Part shown: positions 8,894-17,213 of the stretch, one piece after another
Layout: each line of letters begins with the position of its first letter
How positions within the stretch are numbered: the stretch's first letter is position 1
Assembly (NCBI GenBank): GCA_964203055.1
Contig: CAXNKS010000001.1
Location: forward strand, 521,695 to 585,694
Origin: Fontibacterium temperatum
GTDB lineage: Bacteria > Pseudomonadota > Alphaproteobacteria > Pelagibacterales > Pelagibacteraceae
DNA: 64,000 nt
Direction: 5' to 3'
The notes under the pieces: model-generated
The model's input: only the letters and a program-made list of their open reading frames with translations
Told to the model about the DNA's origin: nothing
Databases searched by the model: none
Translations under genes and position numbers: made by a program

Positions 8894-10060
8894 TTATTTG
8901 ACAACAGTTTTTTTAATTTTTTCTAAAGCTTTTTCTATATTCTCGTAAGAGTTGGCAAAACTAAATCTTACAAAATCTTTGGCAGATTTACCAAAGCTTA
9001 CGCCCGGGATAATTGCAACGCCCGCTTCATTTAAACATTTATCTGCAAACTCATTACCATTCATTCCAGTCCCACTAATATTGGGAAATACGTAAAAAGC
9101 TCCTCCAGGATTATTACAAGTAATCCCTTTAATGCTATTTAATCCATCAACAATTAGTTTTCTTCTTCTGTTAAATTGACTCATCATTTCATCTAAAAAA
9201 TCATGAGGCCCATCTAATGCAGCGAGACCTGCAATTTGGGTTGAGGCACAAGGACATGAATGATCATTCACACATAATCTTGTAACATCTTCAATAATTT
9301 TTTCTGGCCATACACTCCAACCCAAACGCCAGCCTGTCATTGCATATGTTTTACTCCAGCCATCTAAAACAATTAATCGATCAAAAAGTTCTGGATAATT
9401 AAAAAAAGAAGGCATTTTTTTATTATCGTAAATTTGTCTGCTATAAATTTCATCGCTTAAAATTGCTACATCTGGAAATTTCTTTAGACCCGCAACGAGT
9501 TTATCAATTTGCTCTCTTTCTATAAGACCACCTGTTGGGTTTTGCGGATTGTTAATTATAATTAAACGAGTTTTATCATTTATTAATTTTAAAACTTCTT
9601 CGGCTTTGAAAGAAAAATTATTTTTCTCACTTAAATACATTGGAACTGCTTTTGCTCCTGAATAATTAATCATAGACTCATAAATGGGAAATCCTGGTTC
9701 TGGATAAATAATTTCTGTACCTGGCTGACCAAACATTAACATTGCAAAAAACATTGTAGGTTTTCCACCCGGCATGATTACTACTCTTGAAGCGTCTACA
9801 TTTGCGTCATACATTTTTTTAATATGACGAGATACTCCTTGTCTTAATTCTAAAAGACCATTTGAAGGTGTATAACCATGAAAGCCATCATCTAAGGCTT
9901 TTTTTGCAGCATCAACGATGTGTTTTGGTGTTCTAAAATCTGGCTGACCTATTCCTAAATTAATTATTTCTTTTCCTTGAGCTTCTAAAGCTTTTGCCTT
10001 TGCAAGAACAACAAAAGCATTTTCAGTACCAAGTTTAAAAACACTGTCTGCTAATTTCAT
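8894..10060 (-). CDS. Class I/II PLP-dependent aminotransferase
   Basis: Fold-type I aminotransferase of the aspartate/alanine group, 388 residues. Seen in the protein are the N-terminal IINLGIGQPDFRTP, the NNPQNPTGG loop near residue 175, the SDEIYS aspartate motif near residue 205, and the PLP lysine in GWSKTYAMTGWRLGW near residue 240. The C-terminal arginine that binds the substrate carboxylate is in FVRFSFAN near residue 368. It shares an ATGA overlap with the FMN hydroxyacid dehydrogenase upstream. A 2-oxo acid made by that enzyme or by GlcDEF, such as pyruvate or glyoxylate, could be aminated here, but substrate choice is inference. Confidence 0.85.
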   Translation of the reverse strand: MKLADSVFKLGTENAFVVLAKAKALEAQGKEIINLGIGQPDFRTPKHIVDAAKKALDDGFHGYTPSNGLLELRQGVSRHIKKMYDANVDASRVVIMPGGKPTMFFAMLMFGQPGTEIIYPEPGFPIYESMINYSGAKAVPMYLSEKNNFSFKAEEVLKLINDKTRLIIINNPQNPTGGLIEREQIDKLVAGLKKFPDVAILSDEIYSRQIYDNKKMPSFFNYPELFDRLIVLDGWSKTYAMTGWRLGWSVWPEKIIEDVTRLCVNDHSCPCASTQIAGLAALDGPHDFLDEMMSQFNRRRKLIVDGLNSIKGITCNNPGGAFYVFPNISGTGMNGNEFADKCLNEAGVAIIPGVSFGKSAKDFVRFSFANSYENIEKALEKIKKTVVK

Positions 10061-11211
10061 TTCTTTCTGAAAATTACTTTGTCTCTAGTAATTTCTTTTA
10101 CACTTCTGCAACCCATTAAAGTCATTCCTCTTTTGATTTCAGCATGCATAATTCTAAGTATTGCTTCAACACCAGGCTGACCACCCGCTGATAATGCATA
10201 TAAATAACCTTTTCCAAATGAACATGCTTTTGCTCCAAGTGCTAAAGCTTTTAAAACGTGCGTTCCTCTTCTAACTCCACCATCTAAAATTACATCTACT
10301 TTGTCTCCGACTGCATCAACAATATCTGCAAGAACATCAAATGGTGACATAGAGGCATCTAGTTGTCTTCCGCCGTGATTTGAAATCATGATTGCTGTTG
10401 CGCCTATATCCACTGCTTTTTTTGCATCCTCTACAGATACAATTCCTTTTATAGCAAAAGCACCTTTCCATTTTTTTGCAACATACTCCGCATCTTTCCA
10501 ATTCATTGTAGGATCAAATTGACTATTAATATAGTTGATCACTGAAGTTTCTATGGACTGTCCACCTTTCTCTGTGTGTGGAAGATTAGGTAGTTTAAAT
10601 CTTTCATGCATTAAATAATTTAAAGTCCACTCGGGATGTAATGCAAAACTTATCAAGCTTGCCAAAGTTAATTTTGGCGGAGTTGTAAATCCAGTTCTAT
10701 GATCTCGCTCTCTATTACCTGCAACAATAGTATCTACCGTTAAACATAATGCTTTGAAATTAGCTCTTTGACATCGCTCAATTAAATTATCTGTTAAACC
10801 TCTATCTTTATGTATGTAAAGTTGAAATAATTTTGGACCACCTGTTAAGTTTCCAACCTCTTCAATACTAGTTGTCGCAATTGTCGACATTCCAAAAAAA
10901 GTTCCGAATTTTTCTGCTGCTCTTGAAGTCGCTTTCTCCCCATCGTGATGATACAATCTATGCATTGCAGTTGGTGCAAGAAATAACGGCATATCAATTT
11001 TCTGTCCAAATACAGTTGTGGACATATCGATAGAACTTACATCTCTCAGAACGCTTGGAACTAAATCACAATCATTAAATGCAGAAGTATTTCTTTTTAA
11101 AGTAACTTCATCATCTGCGCCACCATCGATATAATTAAAAATTGGGGAAGGAAGTCTTTTTTTTGCTAACTTTCTAAAATCATCAACATTAAAGCATCTA
11201 GCTAATGACAT
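10057..11211 (-). CDS. FMN-dependent alpha-hydroxy acid dehydrogenase (LldD-like)
   Basis: Flavoenzyme of the L-lactate dehydrogenase/glycolate oxidase family, 384 residues, a TIM barrel binding FMN. Key features are the N-terminal FNYIDGGADDEVT near residue 25, MPLFLAPTAM near residue 75, and the catalytic histidine and arginine in ISNHGGRQLDASMSP near residue 279. DVILDGGVRRGTHVLKALALGAK then supplies FMN phosphate contacts. It oxidises an L-2-hydroxyacid (lactate or glycolate) to the 2-oxo acid, probably feeding the respiratory chain. It overlaps the aminotransferase by four bases and starts nine bases after the PagL-like gene, implying one transcript. Family certain; substrate uncertain. 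Confidence 0.88.
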   Translation of the reverse strand: MSLARCFNVDDFRKLAKKRLPSPIFNYIDGGADDEVTLKRNTSAFNDCDLVPSVLRDVSSIDMSTTVFGQKIDMPLFLAPTAMHRLYHHDGEKATSRAAEKFGTFFGMSTIATTSIEEVGNLTGGPKLFQLYIHKDRGLTDNLIERCQRANFKALCLTVDTIVAGNRERDHRTGFTTPPKLTLASLISFALHPEWTLNYLMHERFKLPNLPHTEKGGQSIETSVINYINSQFDPTMNWKDAEYVAKKWKGAFAIKGIVSVEDAKKAVDIGATAIMISNHGGRQLDASMSPFDVLADIVDAVGDKVDVILDGGVRRGTHVLKALALGAKACSFGKGYLYALSAGGQPGVEAILRIMHAEIKRGMTLMGCRSVKEITRDKVIFRKK

Positions 11212-11220
11212 TATAAAGTT

Positions 11221-11724
11221 TTAGAAATTTTTTTGAAAACTGATGCTGTAATTATTTGCGCCTGGATTTTTATCACCTAAACTAGCGTTTGAAATGTGAC
11301 TGTAAGAAACACCAATATTAGATGTTGAGCTTAAGTTTAAAGCCGCTCTAACTTGTGTTTTAAATTCAATACTATGGCCTAAATCTTTTCCATCACCTTT
11401 TCCGTAAACACCAGGTGTAAAACTTGGGCTAATTAAAACTGAGTTATTAGCTAATTTATAATCTAATCTAACGCCCGCATAACCATACTTGGCACTATCA
11501 TCTGTTACTAAAAATCCTACCACAGGTTTGAAATCGCCAATTGGGGAACCAAAAAGAGTTTTATCAAAATCATAATCTAACTGTAACATTGCAGCATTTT
11601 TTTTGTCATCACTATGATCAAATTTTCCAACTGAAAAAGTGAAGCCTTCTGATCTAGCTGTTGAAACTAGAGAGATAGACAACAAAGAAATTATTCCAAA
11701 AAATTTAGTAAGTTTTGAATTCAT
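11221..11724 (-). CDS. PagL-like outer-membrane protein (acyloxyacyl hydrolase family)
   Basis: A 167-residue protein with an N-terminal signal peptide (hydrophobic residues 8-22, cleavage near TARSEG) and alternating beta-strand composition ending in phenylalanine, as in outer-membrane barrels. The C-terminal SHISNASLGDKNPGANN matches the PagL lipid A 3-O-deacylase signature H-x-S-N. By position the catalytic histidine is H143 and the serine S145, while the place where PagL has glutamate (12 residues after the serine) is asparagine N157. The fold assignment is reasonable; deacylase activity is doubtful without that glutamate. It lies between ccmH and the hydroxyacid genes, in the same direction. 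Confidence 0.65.
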   Translation of the reverse strand: MNSKLTKFFGIISLLSISLVSTARSEGFTFSVGKFDHSDDKKNAAMLQLDYDFDKTLFGSPIGDFKPVVGFLVTDDSAKYGYAGVRLDYKLANNSVLISPSFTPGVYGKGDGKDLGHSIEFKTQVRAALNLSSTSNIGVSYSHISNASLGDKNPGANNYSISFQKNF

Positions 11725-11772
11725 TTTTATGAGCCTTTATTTAATAAAATTAGCGGAAATGCAATAAAGATT

Positions 11773-12132
11773 CTACTTTTTTTTCTTACTATTTAATCTG
11801 AATATTAGGAAACCGCCTGTAATAAAGATGATTAAAGGTAATAACCATAAGGCTAGACTATTAATATTTAAACCTGGATTATAGACAATCCAATCGCCAT
11901 AACGACTTATTAAAAACTCGTAAATTTGTTTTTCATTCTCTCCATTCTCTAATTTCTTAGAAATTAATTTTTTTAGATCAATTGCAAAATCAGAATTTGA
12001 TTCATAAATCGACTGTCCTTGACAAACAATACATCTAATATTTTTATAAATTTTATTCTTTAATTCTTCACTTGCAGAAAAAACATTAGAAGACAAAATA
12101 AAAAATATAATAATAAAAAAATATTTTTTCAT
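11773..12132 (-). CDS. ccmH: Cytochrome c maturation protein CcmH
   Basis: Thiol-disulfide partner of apocytochrome c in the system I haem ligation pathway, 119 residues. An N-terminal signal/anchor (residues 4-19) is followed by the redox motif R33-C34-I-V-C37 and a C-terminal transmembrane helix (about residues 92-112). It is the short form without the CcmI-like TPR extension. It passes reducing equivalents from CcmG to the CXXCH cysteines of apocytochrome. The start overlaps the ccmG stop by four bases. Confidence 0.93.
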   Translation of the reverse strand: MKKYFFIIIFFILSSNVFSASEELKNKIYKNIRCIVCQGQSIYESNSDFAIDLKKLISKKLENGENEKQIYEFLISRYGDWIVYNPGLNINSLALWLLPLIIFITGGFLIFRLNSKKKK

Positions 12133-12650
12133 TTATTTTGTAATTCTAAAATTTTATTAACCGTATCTTCATTCAGTGGGCCAATATGTTTAAAAATTAT
12201 TTTTCCTTTTTTTAAAACATATGTTTCCGGAACCCCATAGGCACCCAATTGAATTGCAACTTCTCCTTTTTTATCAACGCCTATTAAACTAAAAGGGTTT
12301 CCATATTTTTTTAAAAAGTTTTTCGCATTCCCACTTTCATCTTTATAATTAAGGCCAATAATATCGATTTGATTTTTATTTTTTAAATCCATTAAGAAAG
12401 GATGCTCAATCCGACAAGGAATACACCAGGATGCCCATATATTTAAAACGGCAAAATCTTTTCCTGATAAAATATTACTATCTAACTTTGGATTTTTATT
12501 TAAAAGATTCTCCAAAATAAATTCTGGAATTTTTTTACCAATCATTTGATTAGGTTGATAAGTTTTATTGGAATTTAAAACTCTTAAAAAAAGAATAAAA
12601 ATTATAACAATTGTTATTCCGAGAATTATAATTTTATATTTATTATTCAT
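12129..12650 (-). CDS. ccmG: Thiol:disulfide interchange protein CcmG/DsbE
   Basis: Membrane-anchored, periplasm-facing thioredoxin-like reductant for cytochrome c maturation. I start it at the ATG at 12650 (MNNKYKIIILG), which places a clean N-terminal helix (residues 6-25) and gives 173 residues; a longer reading adds 13 residues inside ccmF. The redox centre is W75-C76-I-P-C79 in NIWASWCIPCRIEHP, and GAYGVPETYVL near residue 140 is the cis-proline loop expected of DsbE. It overlaps the ccmF stop by eight bases. Confidence 0.93.
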   Translation of the reverse strand: MNNKYKIIILGITIVIIFILFLRVLNSNKTYQPNQMIGKKIPEFILENLLNKNPKLDSNILSGKDFAVLNIWASWCIPCRIEHPFLMDLKNKNQIDIIGLNYKDESGNAKNFLKKYGNPFSLIGVDKKGEVAIQLGAYGVPETYVLKKGKIIFKHIGPLNEDTVNKILELQNK

Positions 12651-14523
12651 TTCTAAGTCTAAACGTTTGATAAATTCCACCAAAAGCAATTAACAATATA
12701 GAAAACCAAATCCAAAACATTAAAGGTTTATAATAAAATCTTACCATAATTTTATCTTTTTCAAATTCAGACAAGTTAATTGCAAAATAATAATCTACGA
12801 TAAAATTATTTTTAATGCTTGTCTCAGAAGTAAATTGGACTGGCTGATCATATTTTCTAATAGACGGAGTTAATTCGACTTGTTTTTCTTTATTGGTCAC
12901 TAAAAAATTTCCAAAAACCTCCTCGTAGTTTTCTTTTTTGATTTTATTAATACTCTTAAATTTAATAATAAATTCTTGAATTTTGATCTCATCACCCACC
13001 TTCATGGCTGTATTAATCTCTTTTGATAAATAAGCATTAATAAATATAGAAAAAATCAATATGCCAAATCCTAAATGAGAAACTAATCTTCCAAAATTTA
13101 AGCTTAATTTTTTTTGTGAAATCCAGTCAAATATAACTGAAACAATTAGGTATACCGAAAACAACAACCCTAATATCGAAATAATATCTTTATAATCAAA
13201 AAACCAAAAAATAATCACTGATGAGATCGCAATGGAAATTGGAAAAAATATTTTAAAATTTTTTATTTGTAAAAATTTATCTTCTTTATTCCAACTAACA
13301 AGAGGTCCATGCGACATGAAAAATAAAAATGCAAATAAAAATGGAGCTAAAATAGTATGATAATAAACAGGGCCAACCGAAATACTTTTTCCACTAATGG
13401 CATCTAGAATAATAGGATAAACTGTTCCAACTAAAATCACCGAAAGAAAAAAGATTAAAAAACAATTATTAATTAAGATAAAATTGTCTTTCTGTAAAAA
13501 GGAATATTCTCCATATGAAGATTTTTTAGGACTCTTAATAATAAAAATAGCTAATGAAAAAAAAGTAATAAATAAAATTGTACTTAAAATATATACACCT
13601 CTGTAAGGATCATTTGCAAAAGCATGCACTGAATTTAATACTCCTGATCTAACTAAAAAAGTTCCAAGTAAACTCATGATAAAAGTAAATATGGAAAGTA
13701 ATGCCGTCCAAGAATGTAATTTATCTTTTTTAAGAGTTACAATGTTAGAATGAATTAAAGCAGTTGCTGCAAGCCAGGGCATTAATGATGCGTTCTCAAC
13801 TGGATCCCAAAACCAATATCCTCCCCAACCTAATTCATAGTAAGCCCAAAAAGATCCAAGACCAATTCCAACAGTGAGCAAGGACCAAGGAAGAATAATC
13901 CAAAAATTTGCAATCTTACTCCATGATTTATCAAAATTATTAGTCACTAATCCTGCAAGCGCAAAACTAAAAACTAAAGAAAAACCAACATAACCAAAAT
14001 ATAAAAATGGCGGATGAATCGCAAGTAACGGATCCTGCAGAATAGGATTTAAACCAAGACCTTGAGATGGTTTTGGATCCATTTGGTCAAAAGGATTTGA
14101 AGTAAAAATTAAAAAAATTAAAAAAATTAAGATTAATATTGATTGAAAAAAAACCGTATAAAATTTTAATTTTTCACTGACTTTGGTTCTAGCGAATACA
14201 AAGGAAAATAATGATAATATTAGAATAAATAATACCATGCTGCCTTCGTGATTTCCCCACGCTCCTGATATTTTATAGATTAAAGGCTTAGTAGTGTGAG
14301 AATTTTGATAAACGGCTACATTAGAAAAATCAGAAACAACAAAACAATATATTAAAGTTAAAAATGAAATTAATAATAAATAAAAAATACTATTATTAAA
14401 AAAATTAATTATTTTTGAATTTTTGAAGTCATTATTTCTTATTCCTTTAATTAATGAAAAAATTAAGAAACCGTTAAATATTAAAGAAAAAAATAAAGCT
14501 AAATTACCTATATAACCAGCCAT
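12643..14523 (-). CDS. ccmF: Cytochrome c haem lyase subunit CcmF
   Basis: Large membrane component of the haem ligase, 626 residues with about 14 transmembrane helices. The haem-handling tryptophan-rich segment GWGGYWFWDPVENASLMPW lies near residues 230-250, and conserved histidines flank it (IHPPFLYFGYVGF near residue 170 and SHGPLVSW near residue 407). With CcmH it attaches haem, delivered by CcmE, to apocytochrome c. The start lies two bases after the ccmE stop, and the end overlaps ccmG. Confidence 0.95.
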   Translation of the reverse strand: MAGYIGNLALFFSLIFNGFLIFSLIKGIRNNDFKNSKIINFFNNSIFYLLLISFLTLIYCFVVSDFSNVAVYQNSHTTKPLIYKISGAWGNHEGSMVLFILILSLFSFVFARTKVSEKLKFYTVFFQSILILIFLIFLIFTSNPFDQMDPKPSQGLGLNPILQDPLLAIHPPFLYFGYVGFSLVFSFALAGLVTNNFDKSWSKIANFWIILPWSLLTVGIGLGSFWAYYELGWGGYWFWDPVENASLMPWLAATALIHSNIVTLKKDKLHSWTALLSIFTFIMSLLGTFLVRSGVLNSVHAFANDPYRGVYILSTILFITFFSLAIFIIKSPKKSSYGEYSFLQKDNFILINNCFLIFFLSVILVGTVYPIILDAISGKSISVGPVYYHTILAPFLFAFLFFMSHGPLVSWNKEDKFLQIKNFKIFFPISIAISSVIIFWFFDYKDIISILGLLFSVYLIVSVIFDWISQKKLSLNFGRLVSHLGFGILIFSIFINAYLSKEINTAMKVGDEIKIQEFIIKFKSINKIKKENYEEVFGNFLVTNKEKQVELTPSIRKYDQPVQFTSETSIKNNFIVDYYFAINLSEFEKDKIMVRFYYKPLMFWIWFSILLIAFGGIYQTFRLRNE

Positions 14524-14525
14524 AT

Positions 14526-14960
14526 TTATTTACCTAATGTATTTTTTTTCAAACTGTTAGCAACTTCTGGCGGCATATAATTCTCATCATGCTTTGCAAG
14601 TATCGTGCTTGCAATAAAATATTTTTTATCTTTAAGAACGCCTTCTACAACTGCGCTTTTGCCTTCAACAAACAAATTGGGTAACAAACCATTATACTCA
14701 ACGAAAATTTCATTTTTCAAATCAGTAATAACAAAAACATAATTATTATTATTTTTCTTTAATGAACCTTCTTTAACTAGACCTCCAAGTCTAATCTTAT
14801 TAGAAGGGGTATTTGTTAAATTTTTTATTTCTTGAGGCGCATAGAAATACACAACATTCTTTTGTAAATTATTATAGATAAAGAAAAATATTATCGTTGC
14901 AGCTATTGCTATTAAGGAAAAAATTTTTAATCTATTTTTTGCAGATTTGCTAAAAATCAT
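14526..14960 (-). CDS. ccmE: Haem chaperone CcmE
   Basis: Periplasmic haem chaperone, 144 residues, with one N-terminal anchor (residues 11-28) and an OB-fold beta domain. The covalent haem-binding histidine is H124 in AKHDENYMPPEV, with the accompanying tyrosine Y128, so the system is of the classical histidine type. The sequence IRLGGLVKEGSL near residue 56 is also conserved in the family. It receives haem from CcmC and passes it to CcmF. It stands between ccmD (56-bp gap) and ccmF. Confidence 0.94.
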   Translation of the reverse strand: MIFSKSAKNRLKIFSLIAIAATIIFFFIYNNLQKNVVYFYAPQEIKNLTNTPSNKIRLGGLVKEGSLKKNNNNYVFVITDLKNEIFVEYNGLLPNLFVEGKSAVVEGVLKDKKYFIASTILAKHDENYMPPEVANSLKKNTLGK

Positions 14961-15016
14961 AATCGTATTTAAAAAAAAAATTTTAAGTAGATATCGAGAC
15001 TTAATTAGATATCAAA

Positions 15017-15211
15017 CTAAAATCTATTAGATTGCGCTGAAACTGGCGCTTCTTCAACTTTTTCAGACTGATAAAGATGTTCGATGTTTTTAATAGAATT
15101 TAATTTTTTAACTGAAACGTAATAAAGAGAAATTAAAGATAACGCGGCAAATGCATATGATAACCATATGTACAATCCGTAACCACCCATATTTAAGAAT
15201 TCTAAAATCAT
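15017..15211 (-). CDS. ccmD: Haem exporter accessory protein CcmD
   Basis: A 64-residue single-span membrane protein. MGGYGLYIWLSYAFAALSLI near residues 8-27 is the typical CcmD helix (GGY followed by a W-x-S-Y pattern), followed by a charged cytoplasmic tail. It helps release haem-loaded CcmE from CcmC. The gene overlaps the ccmC stop by four bases, and its position between ccmC and ccmE supports the call. Confidence 0.88.
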   Translation of the reverse strand: MILEFLNMGGYGLYIWLSYAFAALSLISLYYVSVKKLNSIKNIEHLYQSEKVEEAPVSAQSNRF

Positions 15212-15906
15212 TTTTTATTAACTCTAAAATTAATAATTTCATATTTATATCTAATCAAGAAAATAATCAGTGATAAAATACAAAAACTAAAAAACATAAT
15301 AAGTAATGGCGCTAACATTGAACTATGTATGGTGGGTGCGGCAGTTAGTGTAATGCTTGCTGGTTGGTGAAGTGTATTCCACCATGCAACTGAAAATTTA
15401 ATAATAGGAATATTTATTAATCCTACTATACCAACAATATTAGTAATTTTTTCTGCTAAATTATAATTTTTTATAAACGACCACAAAGAAACATATAAAA
15501 AATAAGTTAACACCAGAACAAACATTGAAGTTAGTCTGCCATCCCAACTCCAAAAAGTTCCCCATGTTGGGTAACCCCATAATGATCCTGTGACAACAGA
15601 GATTAAAGAAAAAACTAACCCTATAGGTGCTAAACTTTTTGCATAAACCGAAAAAACTCTAAGTTTAAAAATTAAACTTATAAATGATGAAATTCCAATA
15701 ATTAAAAAGATAAATAAAGAAATCCAAGAAGACGGGACATGAACATACATAATTCTTACCGTATCTTTTTGTAAATAATCAATTGGTGAAAAAAGTAATG
15801 CTAAAATTAAACCAGTAATAAGCGCAAAAACCAAAATTATCTTTAACCAAAAAATACTAGAGTTTGCTAAATTAAAAAAAGTTCTAGGTTTAAATATTCC
15901 AAACAT
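15208..15906 (-). CDS. ccmC: Haem exporter protein CcmC
   Basis: A 232-residue membrane protein with six helices that loads haem onto CcmE. The tryptophan-rich haem motif WGTFWSWDGRLTS lies near residues 115-127, and the flanking haem-ligand histidines are in YVHVPSSW near residue 55 and WNTLHQPASI near residue 178. It is the first ccm gene in this block. ccmA, ccmB and ccmI are not in the window. A strong hairpin lies 43-93 bases upstream of its ATG. Confidence 0.95.
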   Translation of the reverse strand: MFGIFKPRTFFNLANSSIFWLKIILVFALITGLILALLFSPIDYLQKDTVRIMYVHVPSSWISLFIFLIIGISSFISLIFKLRVFSVYAKSLAPIGLVFSLISVVTGSLWGYPTWGTFWSWDGRLTSMFVLVLTYFLYVSLWSFIKNYNLAEKITNIVGIVGLINIPIIKFSVAWWNTLHQPASITLTAAPTIHSSMLAPLLIMFFSFCILSLIIFLIRYKYEIINFRVNKK

Positions 15907-15948
15907 TTAAGAAGATTTTTTACTACATGTTTGGGAAGATTAGAAGTT

Positions 15949-15999
15949 TACCTAACTGAGATAAGGGAGATTGGGGATCAAAAATAACTCAGTTAGGTA
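15949..15999 (-). promoter_or_regulatory. 12-bp perfect hairpin in the ccmC leader
   Basis: TACCTAACTGAG (15949-15960) is exactly complementary to CTCAGTTAGGTA (15988-15999) around a 27-base loop. The loop reads GGGAGATTGGGGATC on the plus strand and is much richer in G than its surroundings. It lies in the 169-bp gap between the hspQ stop and the ccmC start. No T-run follows on either strand, so it does not look like an ordinary terminator. It may be a structured leader or a small RNA; function unknown. Confidence 0.5.
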
Positions 16000-16075
16000 T
16001 TAACTGAAATCTAATAAAATAATCTGTCGAACTTTTGCGCTAAAATTGTTTGAATTAAGGCGGTAAGAATTGCGA

Positions 16076-16405
16076 CTAATTTGATGGTTTAAAGTAAAGA
16101 TTTCCTCTTTTTCCTCTAAATATTTCATTAACCAAAGGATGTCTCACAGGCTCATTTGGATCATCTCCTACTAAATTTTGTTCTGAAACATAAGCTTCAT
16201 AGGTGATCTCATCATTCTCAGCTAATAAATGATAAAAGGGCTGATCTTTTCTAGGACGTGCTGCTTTTGGGATTGATTGATACCACTCTTCTGAATTATT
16301 AAATTGGAAATCTACATCGTAAATAACACCTCTAAAATCAAACAAACGATGTCTTACCACTTCTCCAATTGAGAATTTGGCTTTGTTTAATTTTTTTTCT
16401 AACAT
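16076..16405 (-). CDS. hspQ: HspQ family protein (YccV-like, hemimethylated DNA-binding domain)
   Basis: A 109-residue soluble protein of the HspQ/YccV family. Family-defining parts are FSIGEVVRHRLFDFRGVIYDVD (about residues 11-32), the RPRKDQPFYHLLAEN stretch (about residues 50-64) and YVSEQNLVGDD (about residues 72-82). In E. coli HspQ is linked to heat shock and Lon specificity and binds hemimethylated DNA. The alphaproteobacterial role is not established. It is followed by the ccmC leader gap and preceded by a DUF3108 gene, all on the minus strand. Confidence 0.9.
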   Translation of the reverse strand: MLEKKLNKAKFSIGEVVRHRLFDFRGVIYDVDFQFNNSEEWYQSIPKAARPRKDQPFYHLLAENDEITYEAYVSEQNLVGDDPNEPVRHPLVNEIFRGKRGNLYFKPSN

Positions 16406-16445
16406 TAAAATTTAAAGTAGTGATTCTTATAAAAAATTCAATAGC

Positions 16446-17213
16446 TCACTGGATTGTATCTAAATACATCTTAAGTCTAATTCCTTTTTTTCCTTTAGTT
16501 GTCGCATAAATTGGAAAATAGTTATCCCCAACAATTCCAAAATAAAGATCTACCTTAAACTGCTCGGGAGTATTTGGATCTCCTGGAGTGTATCCAGATA
16601 TTGGCTGATAAGTCAAAATGCACTTTTGTAATTTCCCTTTATAATTAGAAAAGATTGAATCAAAATCTATCTGAACATTTTCTTTCTTCATCACTAAGTA
16701 ATAAAAAATATTACCATCAAAAACTTTAATTTTTTTATCACAATCAAGATTTTTTTTATCGATTAAAAATAATTTTTTAACCGCAAAGATTGGATCAATC
16801 ACGCCAAAATAGTCTTCTTTATTGTATGGAACTTTTTTAGTTAAATCTTCAGTTCTGGGTGGATCTGTTTCAAAATTAAGAACTTTTTCTTTGGAAAAAT
16901 TGATTTTATTTAATCTATATTTATTGCTTGTTGGTTTTTCATAACGATATTCATACTTCCAAGTGTTTTTACTTTTATCATTAAATTCAACTTTAGATTT
17001 TGCTAAAACTTTTACAAAAAATCCAACGATACCGACACTTTCAGCACTAAAGGTAATCTTGTTGTTTATTTCATCATCAATATTAAAATTAATCTCCATA
17101 ACATTTAGATTATAGGCTCGGACCTCATATCTAAATTCTTTTGCTAAAGATGAATTAAAGTTTAAAATAATTGTAGAAATAATTATTAAAAATTTAATGA
17201 ATAAAGGTCTCAT
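16446..17213 (-). CDS. DUF3108 domain-containing exported protein
   Basis: A 255-residue protein with an N-terminal signal peptide (residues 5-24, cut near SSLAKEF). The body matches the DUF3108 pattern: YEVRAYNLNVMEINFNI at the mature start, repeated beta-strand-like stretches, DPIFAVKKLFLI near residue 140, and a basic C-terminus GIRLKMYLD. Members are predicted periplasmic or outer-membrane-associated beta proteins of unknown function. Its first 17 bases overlap, head to head, the first 17 bases of yciB on the other strand, so its promoter must lie within yciB. Confidence 0.75.
   Translation of the reverse strand: MRPLFIKFLIIISTIILNFNSSLAKEFRYEVRAYNLNVMEINFNIDDEINNKITFSAESVGIVGFFVKVLAKSKVEFNDKSKNTWKYEYRYEKPTSNKYRLNKINFSKEKVLNFETDPPRTEDLTKKVPYNKEDYFGVIDPIFAVKKLFLIDKKNLDCDKKIKVFDGNIFYYLVMKKENVQIDFDSIFSNYKGKLQKCILTYQPISGYTPGDPNTPEQFKVDLYFGIVGDNYFPIYATTKGKKGIRLKMYLDTIQ

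Noticed and set aside
15949..15999. Ordinary intrinsic terminator of hspQ
   Set aside because: The stem is perfect but has a long loop and no T-run on either strand, so I list it as an unexplained structure instead.
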